Source of the DNA: an uncultured Bacillaceae bacterium
GTDB taxonomy: Bacteria; Bacillota; Bacilli; Caldalkalibacillales; Caldalkalibacillaceae
Direction: 5' to 3'
Assembly (NCBI GenBank): GCA_937967685.1
Contig: CALBTX010000114.1
Span: forward strand, 5,785-69,784
Length of the DNA: 64,000 nucleotides
Positions 8,464 to 16,705 of the stretch are shown here, piece by piece. The position numbers were made by a program, and so were the translations under genes. The number at the start of each line of letters is the position of its first letter. Position 1 is the first letter of the stretch. The notes beneath the pieces are model-generated. The model was not told where the DNA came from and searched no databases. It saw nothing but the letters and a program-made list of their open reading frames with translations.

Positions 8464-8868
8464 TTATTCATCGTTGCGCAGTTCGGAACGCCAATCCAAA
8501 TAGCCGGACTGGACGGCTTTAATAAGCATTTCAGCTGTGGCCATATTGGTGGCCAAAGGAATGCGATGCACATCACACAGACGTAACAAAGCGATGATAT
8601 CCGGCTCATGCGGTTGAGCCGTCAACGGGTCGCGAAAAAAAAGAACCATATCCATCTGACCTTGAGCGATTAAAGAGCCGATTTGCTGATCTCCACCTAA
8701 AGGACCGGACAACAGCCGGATCACTTTGAGCGGCGTGTTTTCCATAATCCGCTTGCCGGTCGTCCCCGTGGCATACAAATGATGGTTTTTGAGAATCGGT
8801 TCATAAGCCGTTACAAAATGAATCATGTCTTTCTTTTTTTCATCATGGGCAATCAGGGCGATATTCAT
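8464..8868 (-). CDS. mgsA: Methylglyoxal synthase
   Basis: MgsA converts dihydroxyacetone phosphate to methylglyoxal and phosphate, an overflow bypass of lower glycolysis. It is 134 residues from ATG 8868 (M-N-I-A-L-I-A-H-D) with AGGAAACGA in front. Family motifs: AHDEKKKDM at the phosphate site, ATGTTG, and [11 protein letters not shown] with the catalytic Asp. It follows dapB and precedes the bacillithiol genes, the same order as in B. subtilis. Bacillithiol helps detoxify methylglyoxal, so the pairing makes sense. Confidence 0.96.
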   Translation of the reverse strand: MNIALIAHDEKKKDMIHFVTAYEPILKNHHLYATGTTGKRIMENTPLKVIRLLSGPLGGDQQIGSLIAQGQMDMVLFFRDPLTAQPHEPDIIALLRLCDVHRIPLATNMATAEMLIKAVQSGYLDWRSELRNDE

Positions 8869-8890
8869 TCGTTTCCTGTCGTTTGACCGC

Positions 8891-9694
8891 TTACTCATTT
8901 TCAAGTACACGGTCCAATCCGTAGACAAATTTGCTTAATTCCATCACTTTCCTAATCGCCAGACGCACCCCGGGCATAAATGATCGGCGATTGATGGAAT
9001 CATGACGAATGGTCAAAGTTTGCCCCTCACTGCCGAAAATGACCTGTTGATGAGCCACCAATCCAGGCAAACGCACGCTGTGGATGGGGAAACCTTCATA
9101 AAAAGCGCCTCTTGCTCCATCCAGCGTTTCTTTTTCATCGGGATGTCCTTGTTTATGTTCTTTCCTCACTTCAGCGATCATCTCCGCTGTTTTCAACGCC
9201 GTTCCCGAAGGCGCATCCAGCTTCCGATCGTGGTGCATCTCGATAATTTCTACGTCGGGCATATATTTTGCCGCTTCCCGGGCAAACTTCATCATTAAGA
9301 CCGCTCCGAGGGCAAAGTTAGGAGCGAGAATGGCCCCCATTTGTTGCCGATGACATAACTGTTCTATTTCACTGATTTCTTCCGAAGTCAAACCTGTTGT
9401 TCCGATAACAGGACGCACCCTGTACTTAATGGCCAAATCGGCATGTCTTTTGACATGCTGCGGTGTCGTAAAATCAACGAGAACGTCTGCCTCTGTTTGT
9501 TCCAGCACGCGTTCAAGATCGTTATAAAAAAGGACGCCCATCGGCCCCATACCGATCACTTCGCCGACATCAACGTTGTTTAAGGTTGAATCCACGGCAG
9601 AGACGAGTTGTAAATCCGGATCATCGGCAATCATTTTGATGGTTTCCGAACCCATCTTCCCTTTTCCACCTGCTACGATCACTCGGATAGGCAT
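8891..9694 (-). CDS. dapB: 4-hydroxy-tetrahydrodipicolinate reductase
   Basis: DapB reduces hydroxy-tetrahydrodipicolinate with NAD(P)H on the lysine and diaminopimelate (peptidoglycan, spore dipicolinate) pathway. It is 267 residues from ATG 9694 ([10 protein letters not shown]), with AAGGAG 11 bases upstream; a GTG four codons earlier lies inside that site. The nucleotide-binding loop is G-G-K-G-K-M-G. The catalytic block is [18 protein letters not shown], with the His pair and Lys. It is first of the dapB-mgsA-bshB1-bshA group. Confidence 0.96.
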   Translation of the reverse strand: MPIRVIVAGGKGKMGSETIKMIADDPDLQLVSAVDSTLNNVDVGEVIGMGPMGVLFYNDLERVLEQTEADVLVDFTTPQHVKRHADLAIKYRVRPVIGTTGLTSEEISEIEQLCHRQQMGAILAPNFALGAVLMMKFAREAAKYMPDVEIIEMHHDRKLDAPSGTALKTAEMIAEVRKEHKQGHPDEKETLDGARGAFYEGFPIHSVRLPGLVAHQQVIFGSEGQTLTIRHDSINRRSFMPGVRLAIRKVMELSKFVYGLDRVLENE

Positions 9695-9814
9695 GGCAAG
9701 AAACACTCCTTATGTATCGATGGCTTTTTAGGCTGAAGAGCACTATAATGTACCTACATTTTACTATATGACGACTGATTTGACTATGTAGTTGCCCAAA
9801 GGAGGTACGAACAT

Positions 9815-10678
9815 ATGTCTTTAAAATTGAAAAATATGGGGATGGTGATCGTTGGCAGCGCCATATATGCCTTTGGCTTGAATTATTTCAACATCGCCAA
9901 CCAATTGGTCGAAGGCGGATTCACGGGCGTCACCCTTCTTCTCAAATATTTGTTTGGCTTGAATCCGGCGCTGTCCAACATTATTTTGAACTTGCCGATG
10001 TTCTTCATCGGCTTGCAAGTCCTCGGACGCCACGTCTTTATTTACACGATGCTCGGAACGTTTTCGCTTTCTTTTTTTCTCTGGCTGTTTCAAGATTTTC
10101 AGCTTGTTTTAGGGGATGATTTATTGCTGGCCGCCCTTTATGCGGGAGTGAGCGCCGGAATCGGCTTGGGCATCGTTTTTCGCTACGGGGGAACAACCGG
10201 AGGGGTGGATATATTGGCCCGTCTGGCCAACAAATATATGGGCTGGAGTATCGGAACGACGATTTTTGTCTTCGATATTTTCGTCATTTCCGCATCCCTA
10301 TTATATTTAGACCATAAGGTTGCCATGTATACGATCATTGCCGTTTATGTCGGGGCACGAGTGATCGATTTCGTCCAGGAAGGCACCCGGGCAGCCAAAG
10401 CGATTATGATCATTTCCGAAAATGCACCACGGATAGCCGATCAAATCATCAAGAATATGGATCGGGGAGCAACCGTTCTACAGGGAAGGGGAGGTTTTAC
10501 CGGCCATGCCAGAGAAGTCCTTTATTGTGTCATCAGCCGTAACGAACTGATGCGCCTGAAAAATATCGTTCAACAGATAGATCCATACGCATTTCTGACC
10601 GTGCATGATGTCAAAGATGTGCTCGGTGAAGGATTTACACATGATGAAAATAAACGGCCTTTAAGAGAAGATATATGA
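9815..10678 (+). CDS. YitT family membrane protein (YpjC-like)
   Basis: 287 residues with about five to six membrane segments in the first 190 residues (for example NIILNLPMFFIGLQVLG, and the glycine-rich RYGGTTGGVDILARL), then a cytosolic DUF2179 domain (RAAKAIMIISENAPRIADQI, DVKDVLGEGF). This is the YitT/YpjC architecture; substrate or role is unknown. It has an excellent AAAGGAGG site 10 bases before ATG 9815. B. subtilis has ypjC here in the same direction as its neighbours, whereas this gene is divergent from dapB. The pyrophosphohydrolase gene ypjD found next to it in B. subtilis is absent. Confidence 0.88.
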   Translation: MSLKLKNMGMVIVGSAIYAFGLNYFNIANQLVEGGFTGVTLLLKYLFGLNPALSNIILNLPMFFIGLQVLGRHVFIYTMLGTFSLSFFLWLFQDFQLVLGDDLLLAALYAGVSAGIGLGIVFRYGGTTGGVDILARLANKYMGWSIGTTIFVFDIFVISASLLYLDHKVAMYTIIAVYVGARVIDFVQEGTRAAKAIMIISENAPRIADQIIKNMDRGATVLQGRGGFTGHAREVLYCVISRNELMRLKNIVQQIDPYAFLTVHDVKDVLGEGFTHDENKRPLREDI

Positions 10679-10706
10679 TCATGATGGGACAGAACGAAAC
10701 GGAGCA

Positions 10707-10752
10707 AAGTAAAAAGCCTTGCCATTTCCTTTCCAGGAGGAAGCGCAAGGCT
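10707..10752 (-). terminator. Intrinsic terminator after the YugP-type gene
   Basis: Minus-strand arms AGCCTTGC (10745-10752) and GCAAGGCT (10715-10722, one mismatch) with an inner TTCCT/AGGAA stem are followed by TTTTA. It lies between the convergent YitT and YugP-type genes. Confidence 0.85.
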
Positions 10753-10776
10753 CAGGGATGAGCATATTCGCTCGTC

Positions 10777-11460
10777 TTATTCTTGTTGAGAAAGCGCGAA
10801 AAAATAGACGAGTCTAAGCAATTCCAACACAGCCGTCAAGGCGGCGGCAACATACGTCAGTGCAGCGGCATCAAGCACCTTGCGTGTTGAGCGTTCCTCT
10901 TCATTGCGGATAATCCCCGCGGAAACGACCTGTTGCATGGCCCTGGAGCTGGCGTTAAATTCCACGGGTAAAGTGATGACCTGGAACAATACAGCCGCTG
11001 AGAAGAGAATTATACCCAACAGCAGCAAGCTAGAACCGAAACTACCGAAAAACAAGCCGGCGATGATGAGCGGAAAAGCGGCCATCGTACCGAAATTGGC
11101 GACGGGCACCAAACTATGTCTGAAACGCAAAAAAGCGTAATCCTCCGCATCCTGTAACGCATGTCCGACCTCGTGGGCTGCAATGGCCGTGGCTGCCAGT
11201 GAATGTCCGTAATAATTTTCTTCCGACAAACGGACCACTTTGGCCTGAGGATCGTAATGGTCGGATAACTTGCCTTTCACCGGTTCCACGCCAATATTGA
11301 ATAAGCCGTGGTCATCCAAAATTTGACGCGCCACCTGAGCCCCCGTCATTTGTGATGATGAGGCAACCTGTGAATAACGGCTGTAAGCGGAACGAACTTT
11401 GTATTGAGCATACAAAGCCAGGGCAAGAGCAGGGATGATGGTCAACATATAAATCAGCAC
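10777..11460 (-). CDS. Membrane-anchored neutral zinc metallopeptidase (YugP family)
   Basis: 227 residues: an N-terminal membrane anchor, a cytosolic or surface domain with the zinc motif H-E-V-G-H (in IAAHEVGHALQDAEDY, about residues 93-97), then two or three further hydrophobic segments (FPLIIAGLFFGSF, LLLLGIILFSAAVLF). This is the YugP/zinc-metallopeptidase_2 family; its substrates are unknown. The start is GTG 11460 behind GGAGGGG. A strong sigma-A promoter lies about 50 bases upstream, and a terminator follows, so it is transcribed alone. Confidence 0.9.
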   Translation of the reverse strand: MLIYMLTIIPALALALYAQYKVRSAYSRYSQVASSSQMTGAQVARQILDDHGLFNIGVEPVKGKLSDHYDPQAKVVRLSEENYYGHSLAATAIAAHEVGHALQDAEDYAFLRFRHSLVPVANFGTMAAFPLIIAGLFFGSFGSSLLLLGIILFSAAVLFQVITLPVEFNASSRAMQQVVSAGIIRNEEERSTRKVLDAAALTYVAAALTAVLELLRLVYFFALSQQE

Positions 11461-11506
11461 GGTTCTTCCCCTCCTTCAAAATAAACAAAATGATGATCGT
11501 AATTTT

Positions 11507-11535
11507 ATTATAGTAGAAAGGTCAAAGTTAGTCAA
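11507..11535 (-). promoter_or_regulatory. Sigma-A promoter of the YugP-type gene
   Basis: On the minus strand TTGACT (11530-11535), a 17-base spacer and a perfect TATAAT (11507-11512), about 45 bases upstream of the GTG start. Confidence 0.8.
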
Positions 11536-11538
11536 ACA

Positions 11539-12396
11539 CTAAGATTGATTAAATTCCCGCCATGAAACGGTTTGCCGTGCACGTTCTCCCTGATATTTTC
11601 TCCAACCGACATAACTTAATATCCCGCAAATAAACGTCCCCAAACCGACCATTAAAAACCAGAAAGATTTTTGGCTGTCGTTCTCAAGGAAAAAAGCGAT
11701 GCGCACTTGCTCAAGAAGCGCATCCAACAATGCTTCCGTTCTTTCCTTATCCTGCCACAACTGACTTCTTTGCTCCGTTAAATAAGCCATTTGTGAATCC
11801 AGCTGTGTATACACACGCAAAGGATGGCTGACGATAATCGCCGGACGAACGAGTTCATAATGGACGGCCAAACGGTTTAAATGAGCAAAAAACGGATCCC
11901 GCTCCCCTTCTTTTAAAGCGTGCTGTAATTCCAAGATCACTTTTTCAATGGACGGATAATATTGCAGCCATAACGGCTCCTCTTGATGAGCCACAGCATT
12001 TAAAGCCAATTTCATCGTCAACACTTTTTTTTGAACTTTCTGTTCATCTAAATCGGTCTCAGTGAGGGCATCTTTCGCTTGCAACATCGTTTCCAGTAAT
12101 ATATGAGCTTGTTCCGGATGTTGGACAAATTTCCCCAGTTTCAACTGCATCAATTCATCGGCCATGTTTTGCACCCGATTTTTGGCTGTGGCATAATCCT
12201 TCTTTTCAACCAAAGCGAGCACTTCACTGGCTTGCTCGTTTAAATCATACCATTTTTGATGCCATTGATCGTTGTTTTCTTCATTGGCCAATACGCCAGT
12301 CGGTGATAAAAAAAGAAATAGTCCACAGAGTAAAAGCGCCCAAACTAGGCGATCAAAAAAAGCAATCCGTTTTTGACGAACATTGAGCACACTCAT
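11539..12396 (-). CDS. ypjB: Sporulation protein YpjB
   Basis: About 285 residues: signal peptide (LVWALLLCGLFLFLSPTGVLA), an extracytoplasmic helical domain, and one C-terminal membrane span (FWFLMVGLGTFICGILSYVGW) with a short basic tail. The topology and position between ypjA and the dapB block match B. subtilis YpjB, a protein annotated for sporulation whose biochemical role is unknown. The start is ATG 12396, behind TAGGAGGGATCGGG. An earlier ATG at 12429 has no such site. Confidence 0.8.
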   Translation of the reverse strand: MSVLNVRQKRIAFFDRLVWALLLCGLFLFLSPTGVLANEENNDQWHQKWYDLNEQASEVLALVEKKDYATAKNRVQNMADELMQLKLGKFVQHPEQAHILLETMLQAKDALTETDLDEQKVQKKVLTMKLALNAVAHQEEPLWLQYYPSIEKVILELQHALKEGERDPFFAHLNRLAVHYELVRPAIIVSHPLRVYTQLDSQMAYLTEQRSQLWQDKERTEALLDALLEQVRIAFFLENDSQKSFWFLMVGLGTFICGILSYVGWRKYQGERARQTVSWREFNQS

Positions 12397-12452
12397 CCCG
12401 ATCCCTCCTAAAAACATCGTATGGGACAAGGGACAAGTTTAGACCACTTTTT

Positions 12453-13061
12453 CTAAATTCGTGTGCTGACCTTTTGCCTCCGGTTGCGAACCACACCGAA
12501 ATAAAAGATCAACAAGCAGATCAGACTTAAACTGACGGTAAACAGATAAACAAAGTCTAAATATGGATGGAGACGGGCATCAAGCCAGGGAAAAATGCCA
12601 AGTGTATAATCCATGATATCATTACTTAACGTCCACATGGCAATCAGTACCAAATGACGTAGCCCGAAGGAAAAATGGGGGATGTACAGCAAAGCCTGCA
12701 AGGCCATGCCGAGGTGGGAGACAAGCAGCATGTAATGCTGCCAATTCAAAGTGCCGCCCAGTACAGCCGTTGATATAATCATCACTGACGCCCAGATGCC
12801 ATATTTAACTAACGTCACAGCGCTGAACGCTTCCACATATCGCCATGTTTTTCCAGCGAGAAATGCACCCAGTACAAGCGTGAAAAACAAGCTGGCTGTC
12901 GGACTGTCAGGGACAAAAGGCCACAAATAAACAGGCGTGGACAGCAGTTGGTTTTTATACCAGAAATAGCCATAAACCGTACCGATGAGATTGACGGCGA
13001 ATAACAACCATAAGGCGCTGGGCTGAGAGAGCCAATGAATCAACCATTTCCAATAGGTCAA
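12453..13061 (-). CDS. ypjA: DUF1405 membrane protein YpjA
   Basis: 202 residues with about six hydrophobic segments and a basic end (VVRNRRQKVSTR), typical of DUF1405/YpjA; function unknown. The start is a TTG (13061) behind AGGGG. It lies between ypjB and the qcr operon as in B. subtilis, but is separated from qcrC by a strong terminator, so ypjA-ypjB form their own unit. Confidence 0.82.
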   Translation of the reverse strand: MTYWKWLIHWLSQPSALWLLFAVNLIGTVYGYFWYKNQLLSTPVYLWPFVPDSPTASLFFTLVLGAFLAGKTWRYVEAFSAVTLVKYGIWASVMIISTAVLGGTLNWQHYMLLVSHLGMALQALLYIPHFSFGLRHLVLIAMWTLSNDIMDYTLGIFPWLDARLHPYLDFVYLFTVSLSLICLLIFYFGVVRNRRQKVSTRI

Positions 13062-13088
13062 AACAATACCCCTACTTTCCCAAAGTGT

Positions 13089-13117
13089 AAAAAAGCTGAC
13101 TTAAATAAAGTCAGCTT
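13089..13117 (-). terminator. Intrinsic terminator of qcrABC
   Basis: Minus-strand arms AAGCTGACTT and AAGTCAGCTT with a five-base loop, then T6. It lies 100 bases after the qcrC stop. Confidence 0.92.
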
Positions 13118-13218
13118 GCACAAGTCATGCATGTATTTCTCCATGTCATTTTTCTAAGACGGTTTGTCAATGTCGATCTGTTCAAGTGAACGCCAAAAGT
13201 GATACGCAGCACGGCAAC

Positions 13219-14067
13219 TTAATCGCCTTCGCCGTTCCCATCAGCGCTTCCTTCTTCATCGGAAGCATCGCCTGACGGCGCTGCATCAGTCCCTAACGAG
13301 ACCAGCCATTCCACCAATATGTCCAGTTCTTCCTCGGAACCTTCAAATTGGCCAGGCGGCATCTCACCGATACCATTCTCAATCAAGTCGCGAACGCCGT
13401 CTGCATCATATTTCGCTCCGGCATCGAAAATAGGCGGTCCAACCGCTCCCTGCAACTGATCACCGTGGCAGGCAATACATGATTGGGCGGCGTAAATTTG
13501 GTATCCCTCTTCGCTTGTGTCGATTTCAACATTTTGAGCCGGGCTGTCATGGGCGTAGCGCTCTTCCTGTTCCCAGTTATGGCCCTCAGCCGCTTGGTAC
13601 GTCAGAATAAACAGAGAGATAATCGTCATGAACATCAATCCCGAAGCAATCGGGCGTTTATACCAGCGGCGTTCGGGACCCGGATCAAGCCAAGGCGCCA
13701 GCAATAAAGCCCCGACCGCTAAACCTGGAATAATCACCGTTCCAATGACTGTATACGGTCCGGAAGCGTATGTATACTTTAACACTTCATACAGAAACAG
13801 AAAATACCAGTCAGGTATTGGACTGTAATTCGTGTCCGTCGGATCGGCAATCACTTGCAGAGGTGGTTCATGAGAAACGGTTAAGATCAAAAAACCGATC
13901 AAAACGACGGCCCCAACCATCCATTCTTTGAGTAAGAAGTTGGGCCAAAACGGTTCCGTTTTACCCGGATATTCGGAGTAATCTTTCGGATAATTGGGCG
14001 TTCTTTGAGCACGGATCCGTGAATCGCCCACATACTTCACATCTTTATGATCATCATGACCGGCCAT
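13219..14067 (-). CDS. qcrC: Menaquinol:cytochrome c reductase cytochrome b/c subunit
   Basis: 282 residues: subunit-IV-like membrane part with the PDWYFLFLYEVLKY motif (quinol site region, about 85-98) and three membrane segments, fused to a C-terminal cytochrome c domain with haem motif C-I-A-C-H (197-201) and axial Met in GEMPPGQ (Met236). This fusion is characteristic of Bacillus bc complexes. It ends in a very acidic tail (about 20 residues, mostly D, E, G, S). Such acidic surfaces are common in alkaliphiles; that link is inference. Third gene of qcrABC; GGGGGG ribosome-binding site. Confidence 0.96.
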   Translation of the reverse strand: MAGHDDHKDVKYVGDSRIRAQRTPNYPKDYSEYPGKTEPFWPNFLLKEWMVGAVVLIGFLILTVSHEPPLQVIADPTDTNYSPIPDWYFLFLYEVLKYTYASGPYTVIGTVIIPGLAVGALLLAPWLDPGPERRWYKRPIASGLMFMTIISLFILTYQAAEGHNWEQEERYAHDSPAQNVEIDTSEEGYQIYAAQSCIACHGDQLQGAVGPPIFDAGAKYDADGVRDLIENGIGEMPPGQFEGSEEELDILVEWLVSLGTDAAPSGDASDEEGSADGNGEGD

Positions 14068-14100
14068 GTTTGGTCCCCCCTATCTAGAAAGCAATGCATT

Positions 14101-14772
14101 TTATAGTGGTCCGGATATTCCTTGTCTGCGAATCATAATAAAATGAGCCGCCAATAAGGCCATTAATGCAGCTGGCAGGAAAAACACATGTATTGCAAAG
14201 AAACGCGTTAATGTTTCAGCACCCAAAATGGTTCCACCTGTTAACAGGTCTTCCGCCAAACCGCCGATAACAGGGATGCTGGCCGCGATTTCAACCCCGA
14301 CAGACGTGGCAAAATAGGCCTTCATGTCCCAGGGCAATAAATAACCGGTAAAACCTAAGCCCAGGATGACCAGGAAAAGAAGGACACCAACAACCCAATT
14401 CAATTCCCGTGGTTTCTTATAAGCACCGGTAAAGAAGACCCTTAAAGTATGTAGGAACATAAGGACGATCACAACGCTTGCTCCCCAATGATGCATTCCG
14501 CGCACAATCGCGCCGAAGGCGACTTCGTTTTGCAAATACATCACCGAGGCGTGTGCATTAACAATGTCGGGTACATAGTACATCGTCAAAAACATCCCCG
14601 ATAAAAATTGAATGACGACGATAAAAAATGTCAAGCCGCCGAAACAGTACACAAACGCCGAAAAATGATGAGCCGGGTTGACGTGTTCCGGAACTTCATG
14701 GTCGGCTATATCTCGCCACATCGGCGTAATATCCAGACGTTCGTCCACCCAATCGTACAATTTTTGCAGCAT
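14101..14772 (-). CDS. qcrB: Menaquinol:cytochrome c reductase cytochrome b subunit
   Basis: 223-residue b6-type cytochrome b with four membrane helices and bis-histidine haem sites visible in MHHWGASVVIVLMFLHTLRV and FFAIHVFFLPAALMALLAAHF. GYLLPWD marks the quinol-oxidation region. It works with QcrA and QcrC to pass electrons from menaquinol to cytochrome c while moving protons. Three bases separate its start from the qcrA stop. Confidence 0.97.
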   Translation of the reverse strand: MLQKLYDWVDERLDITPMWRDIADHEVPEHVNPAHHFSAFVYCFGGLTFFIVVIQFLSGMFLTMYYVPDIVNAHASVMYLQNEVAFGAIVRGMHHWGASVVIVLMFLHTLRVFFTGAYKKPRELNWVVGVLLFLVILGLGFTGYLLPWDMKAYFATSVGVEIAASIPVIGGLAEDLLTGGTILGAETLTRFFAIHVFFLPAALMALLAAHFIMIRRQGISGPL

Positions 14773-14775
14773 TCG

Positions 14776-15312
14776 TTACAACTCCTCTCGAGGGACAGCT
14801 TTACCTAAATATAATGTCCCTTTGTCGTCCACTTTATATTGGTAGACATCCAGCGGCGCGGTTGGTGGTGTTCCGGGCACATTGATACCGTCTTTCGTGT
14901 ACAGGCCGTCATGGCACGGGCAGTAAAAATGTTCGGGATAGTCTTCATGCGTATCCCATTGGACGGTACAGCCGAGGTGTTTGCAAATCGGAGACAAGGC
15001 CAAAACTTCCCGTTCCCCTTTATCATTTTCGAAAACGGAGATCCATGCCGTTTGAGGAAGTTCATACTCTGCCCAGCCGTCTTTTACCGGGAACTGAAAA
15101 TCCTCACGGGTCGGCTCCGGTCCGTATTTGGAGATATCACCGATAGCGACCATGTCCGTCTCCTCATCCACTTTAAGGACAGGATCGATAGCAAATCTCA
15201 ACATGGGGGTAATTGTTCCTGCGACCAAGAAACCTCCTACGCCCATTAACGTATAGTTGAGAAATTGTCTTCTTGATACATCATTCGTCTTTTGTTGATC
15301 ATTCTCGCTCAT
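14776..15312 (-). CDS. qcrA: Menaquinol:cytochrome c reductase Rieske iron-sulfur subunit
   Basis: 178 residues. A twin-arginine-type N-terminus (S-R-R-Q-F-L at 13-18) is followed by a membrane anchor. The 2Fe-2S site is C-K-H-L-G-C (110-115) and C-P-C-H-D-G (131-136), supplying two Cys and two His ligands plus the disulfide pair. First gene of qcrABC, with its own sigma-A promoter 75 bases upstream. Confidence 0.97.
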   Translation of the reverse strand: MSENDQQKTNDVSRRQFLNYTLMGVGGFLVAGTITPMLRFAIDPVLKVDEETDMVAIGDISKYGPEPTREDFQFPVKDGWAEYELPQTAWISVFENDKGEREVLALSPICKHLGCTVQWDTHEDYPEHFYCPCHDGLYTKDGINVPGTPPTAPLDVYQYKVDDKGTLYLGKAVPREEL

Positions 15313-15385
15313 CCTCTAAACCTCCCTCAACTTGTCAATCAACCCCTTGGGCAGGAAACGCGATACCACATCTTAGGACATAATC

Positions 15386-15414
15386 ATGATAGCCCAAGCT
15401 TATCATTGCGTCAA
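15386..15414 (-). promoter_or_regulatory. Sigma-A promoter of qcrABC
   Basis: On the minus strand TTGACG (15409-15414), a 17-base spacer and TATCAT (15386-15391), placed between ypiF and qcrA. Confidence 0.75.
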
Positions 15415-15441
15415 GAATATCATGTGCCAAAACAGGGAATC

Positions 15442-15906
15442 TTAATTCATCTTTTCGCTATTTTTCCAAAAACGGATTAAATGCTGAACCAATTGTTGTG
15501 CACATTGGTTTACTATTGTGCTAGACAAATCAAGTTCGTCTTCCTCGAAAGTCGGTATAAGCAAGCGAGCATCCAGGCGCTCTTCCCGATCCCGCCAAGT
15601 TTCATCCAAAGTCAGGCAAACGATATGTTGAAAATGGTTCTCGCGCAAAACCCTAAAATATGTATTGGCATTGTCAATCAGGGGTCCATCATCTTCAAAG
15701 CCGGTATAAGAAAATGCGGGAAAAAGCATCATCCGTCCAGTCAGTTGTTCTTCCAAAGCATTGGCCACTCGCACAAGCCATGTTGCTTTTGTCACTGACT
15801 CGCGCAGCTGATCCCCCGCCAAAACCTGTACGAAAGGAATGACGGCGGTATCTATATACGCTTGATGCTGGATAAACGTGTCAACGGATGAGACATCCCA
15901 TTTCAT
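15442..15906 (-). CDS. ypiF: DUF2487 protein YpiF
   Basis: 154-residue cytosolic protein beginning M-K-W-D-V-S-S at ATG 15906, behind GGAGGAATTGAA. It matches the DUF2487/YpiF family by N-terminal sequence and by location between ypiB and qcrA, as in B. subtilis. No catalytic motif is evident; function unknown. Confidence 0.8.
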   Translation of the reverse strand: MKWDVSSVDTFIQHQAYIDTAVIPFVQVLAGDQLRESVTKATWLVRVANALEEQLTGRMMLFPAFSYTGFEDDGPLIDNANTYFRVLRENHFQHIVCLTLDETWRDREERLDARLLIPTFEEDELDLSSTIVNQCAQQLVQHLIRFWKNSEKMN

Positions 15907-15975
15907 TTCAATTCCTCCAACGAGGCGATAAATCTGTTTTTCCCGTTCAAGCAAGGGTCAGAAATGCCATTTCAT

Positions 15976-16002
15976 AAAGAATACCCGATCTTGGACCGGG
16001 TA
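15976..16002 (-). terminator. Possible weak terminator after ypiB
   Basis: Minus-strand arms TACCCG and CGGGTA with a nine-base loop, followed by TTCTTT. The stem is short and the T-run interrupted. Confidence 0.35.
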
Positions 16003-16049
16003 GCAATAACGTGGTACAAAAGTACATAAAAAATTCACAAGTTTTATAG

Positions 16050-16091
16050 TTATACGCGATTCACTCTCGATTATACTCGGTTCATTCTCAA
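16050..16091. repeat. Tandem 21-bp duplication downstream of ypiB
   Basis: Copies at 16050-16070 and 16071-16091 both follow the pattern TTATAC-n-CG-n-TTCA-n-TCTC, with four differences in 21 bases. They lie directly after the ypiB stop. Confidence 0.7.
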
Positions 16092-16099
16092 TGTTGACA

Positions 16100-16651
16100 T
16101 CACGACTCATCATCCCGCAATTGTTTCAGGCGCTGGCTTAAACGTAGAAATGTTTCGCGATCGCGCTTTTCCAACGAACGGTCAATCTTTGCATATAACT
16201 GTTTTATTTCAAATTTTTCTAACGCTTCGTCCAATACCATGTCGGCTAATAAACTGTACAAAGTATTTGTGCGGACTCGATCTTGCGCTGAAAAAATGGA
16301 TTCGCAGACGGCGGCATACTCAGGACACTGTTCGGATTTCGTGAATATGAGCTTAATAAAAATGTCCTCATCCGGGTTCAAACGTAGATCATGAAACGCT
16401 TTTTGAACATCAGAACTGATGATTTTTCCTTTTTTGAATTGAAAAGGCAGCCCTTTGATCCCTTTGGCAGAGATCACAATCGACCGGTGAACGTTGGTAA
16501 TGTCATCGACAAAGCGGACTTTCTCCAACAACTTGTCCTCGGACATCAAGTAGGTCAGCAACCATGCGCATTCTTTCTTTTGTAATTCATGGTTCTTGAG
16601 AAACCAGTCCACAAACGATCTCTTCTCCGCATTCGTAATCATCGGATTCAT
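16100..16651 (-). CDS. ypiB: UPF0302 protein YpiB
   Basis: 183 residues from ATG 16651, behind GGGGAGG. The stretch KRSFVDWFLKNHELQKKE and the body (SIVISAKGIKGLPFQFKKGK) are typical of the UPF0302/YpiB family found near aroA-qcr in Bacilli. The C-terminal 40 residues form the small IDEAL-type tail (RQLRDD-type end). IDEAL domains occur in Bacillus proteins of unknown role. Cytosolic. Confidence 0.82.
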   Translation of the reverse strand: MNPMITNAEKRSFVDWFLKNHELQKKECAWLLTYLMSEDKLLEKVRFVDDITNVHRSIVISAKGIKGLPFQFKKGKIISSDVQKAFHDLRLNPDEDIFIKLIFTKSEQCPEYAAVCESIFSAQDRVRTNTLYSLLADMVLDEALEKFEIKQLYAKIDRSLEKRDRETFLRLSQRLKQLRDDES

Positions 16652-16705
16652 GACCCGTCTACCTCCCCTGTTCAGAGTGAGTGGCAGTGTTATATTATAC
16701 ATATT

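Noticed and set aside
11513..11535. PhoP box (TTGACT...TTGACC) before the YugP-type gene
   Set aside because: Only two half-sites at unsuitable spacing; the sigma-A promoter explains the sequence.
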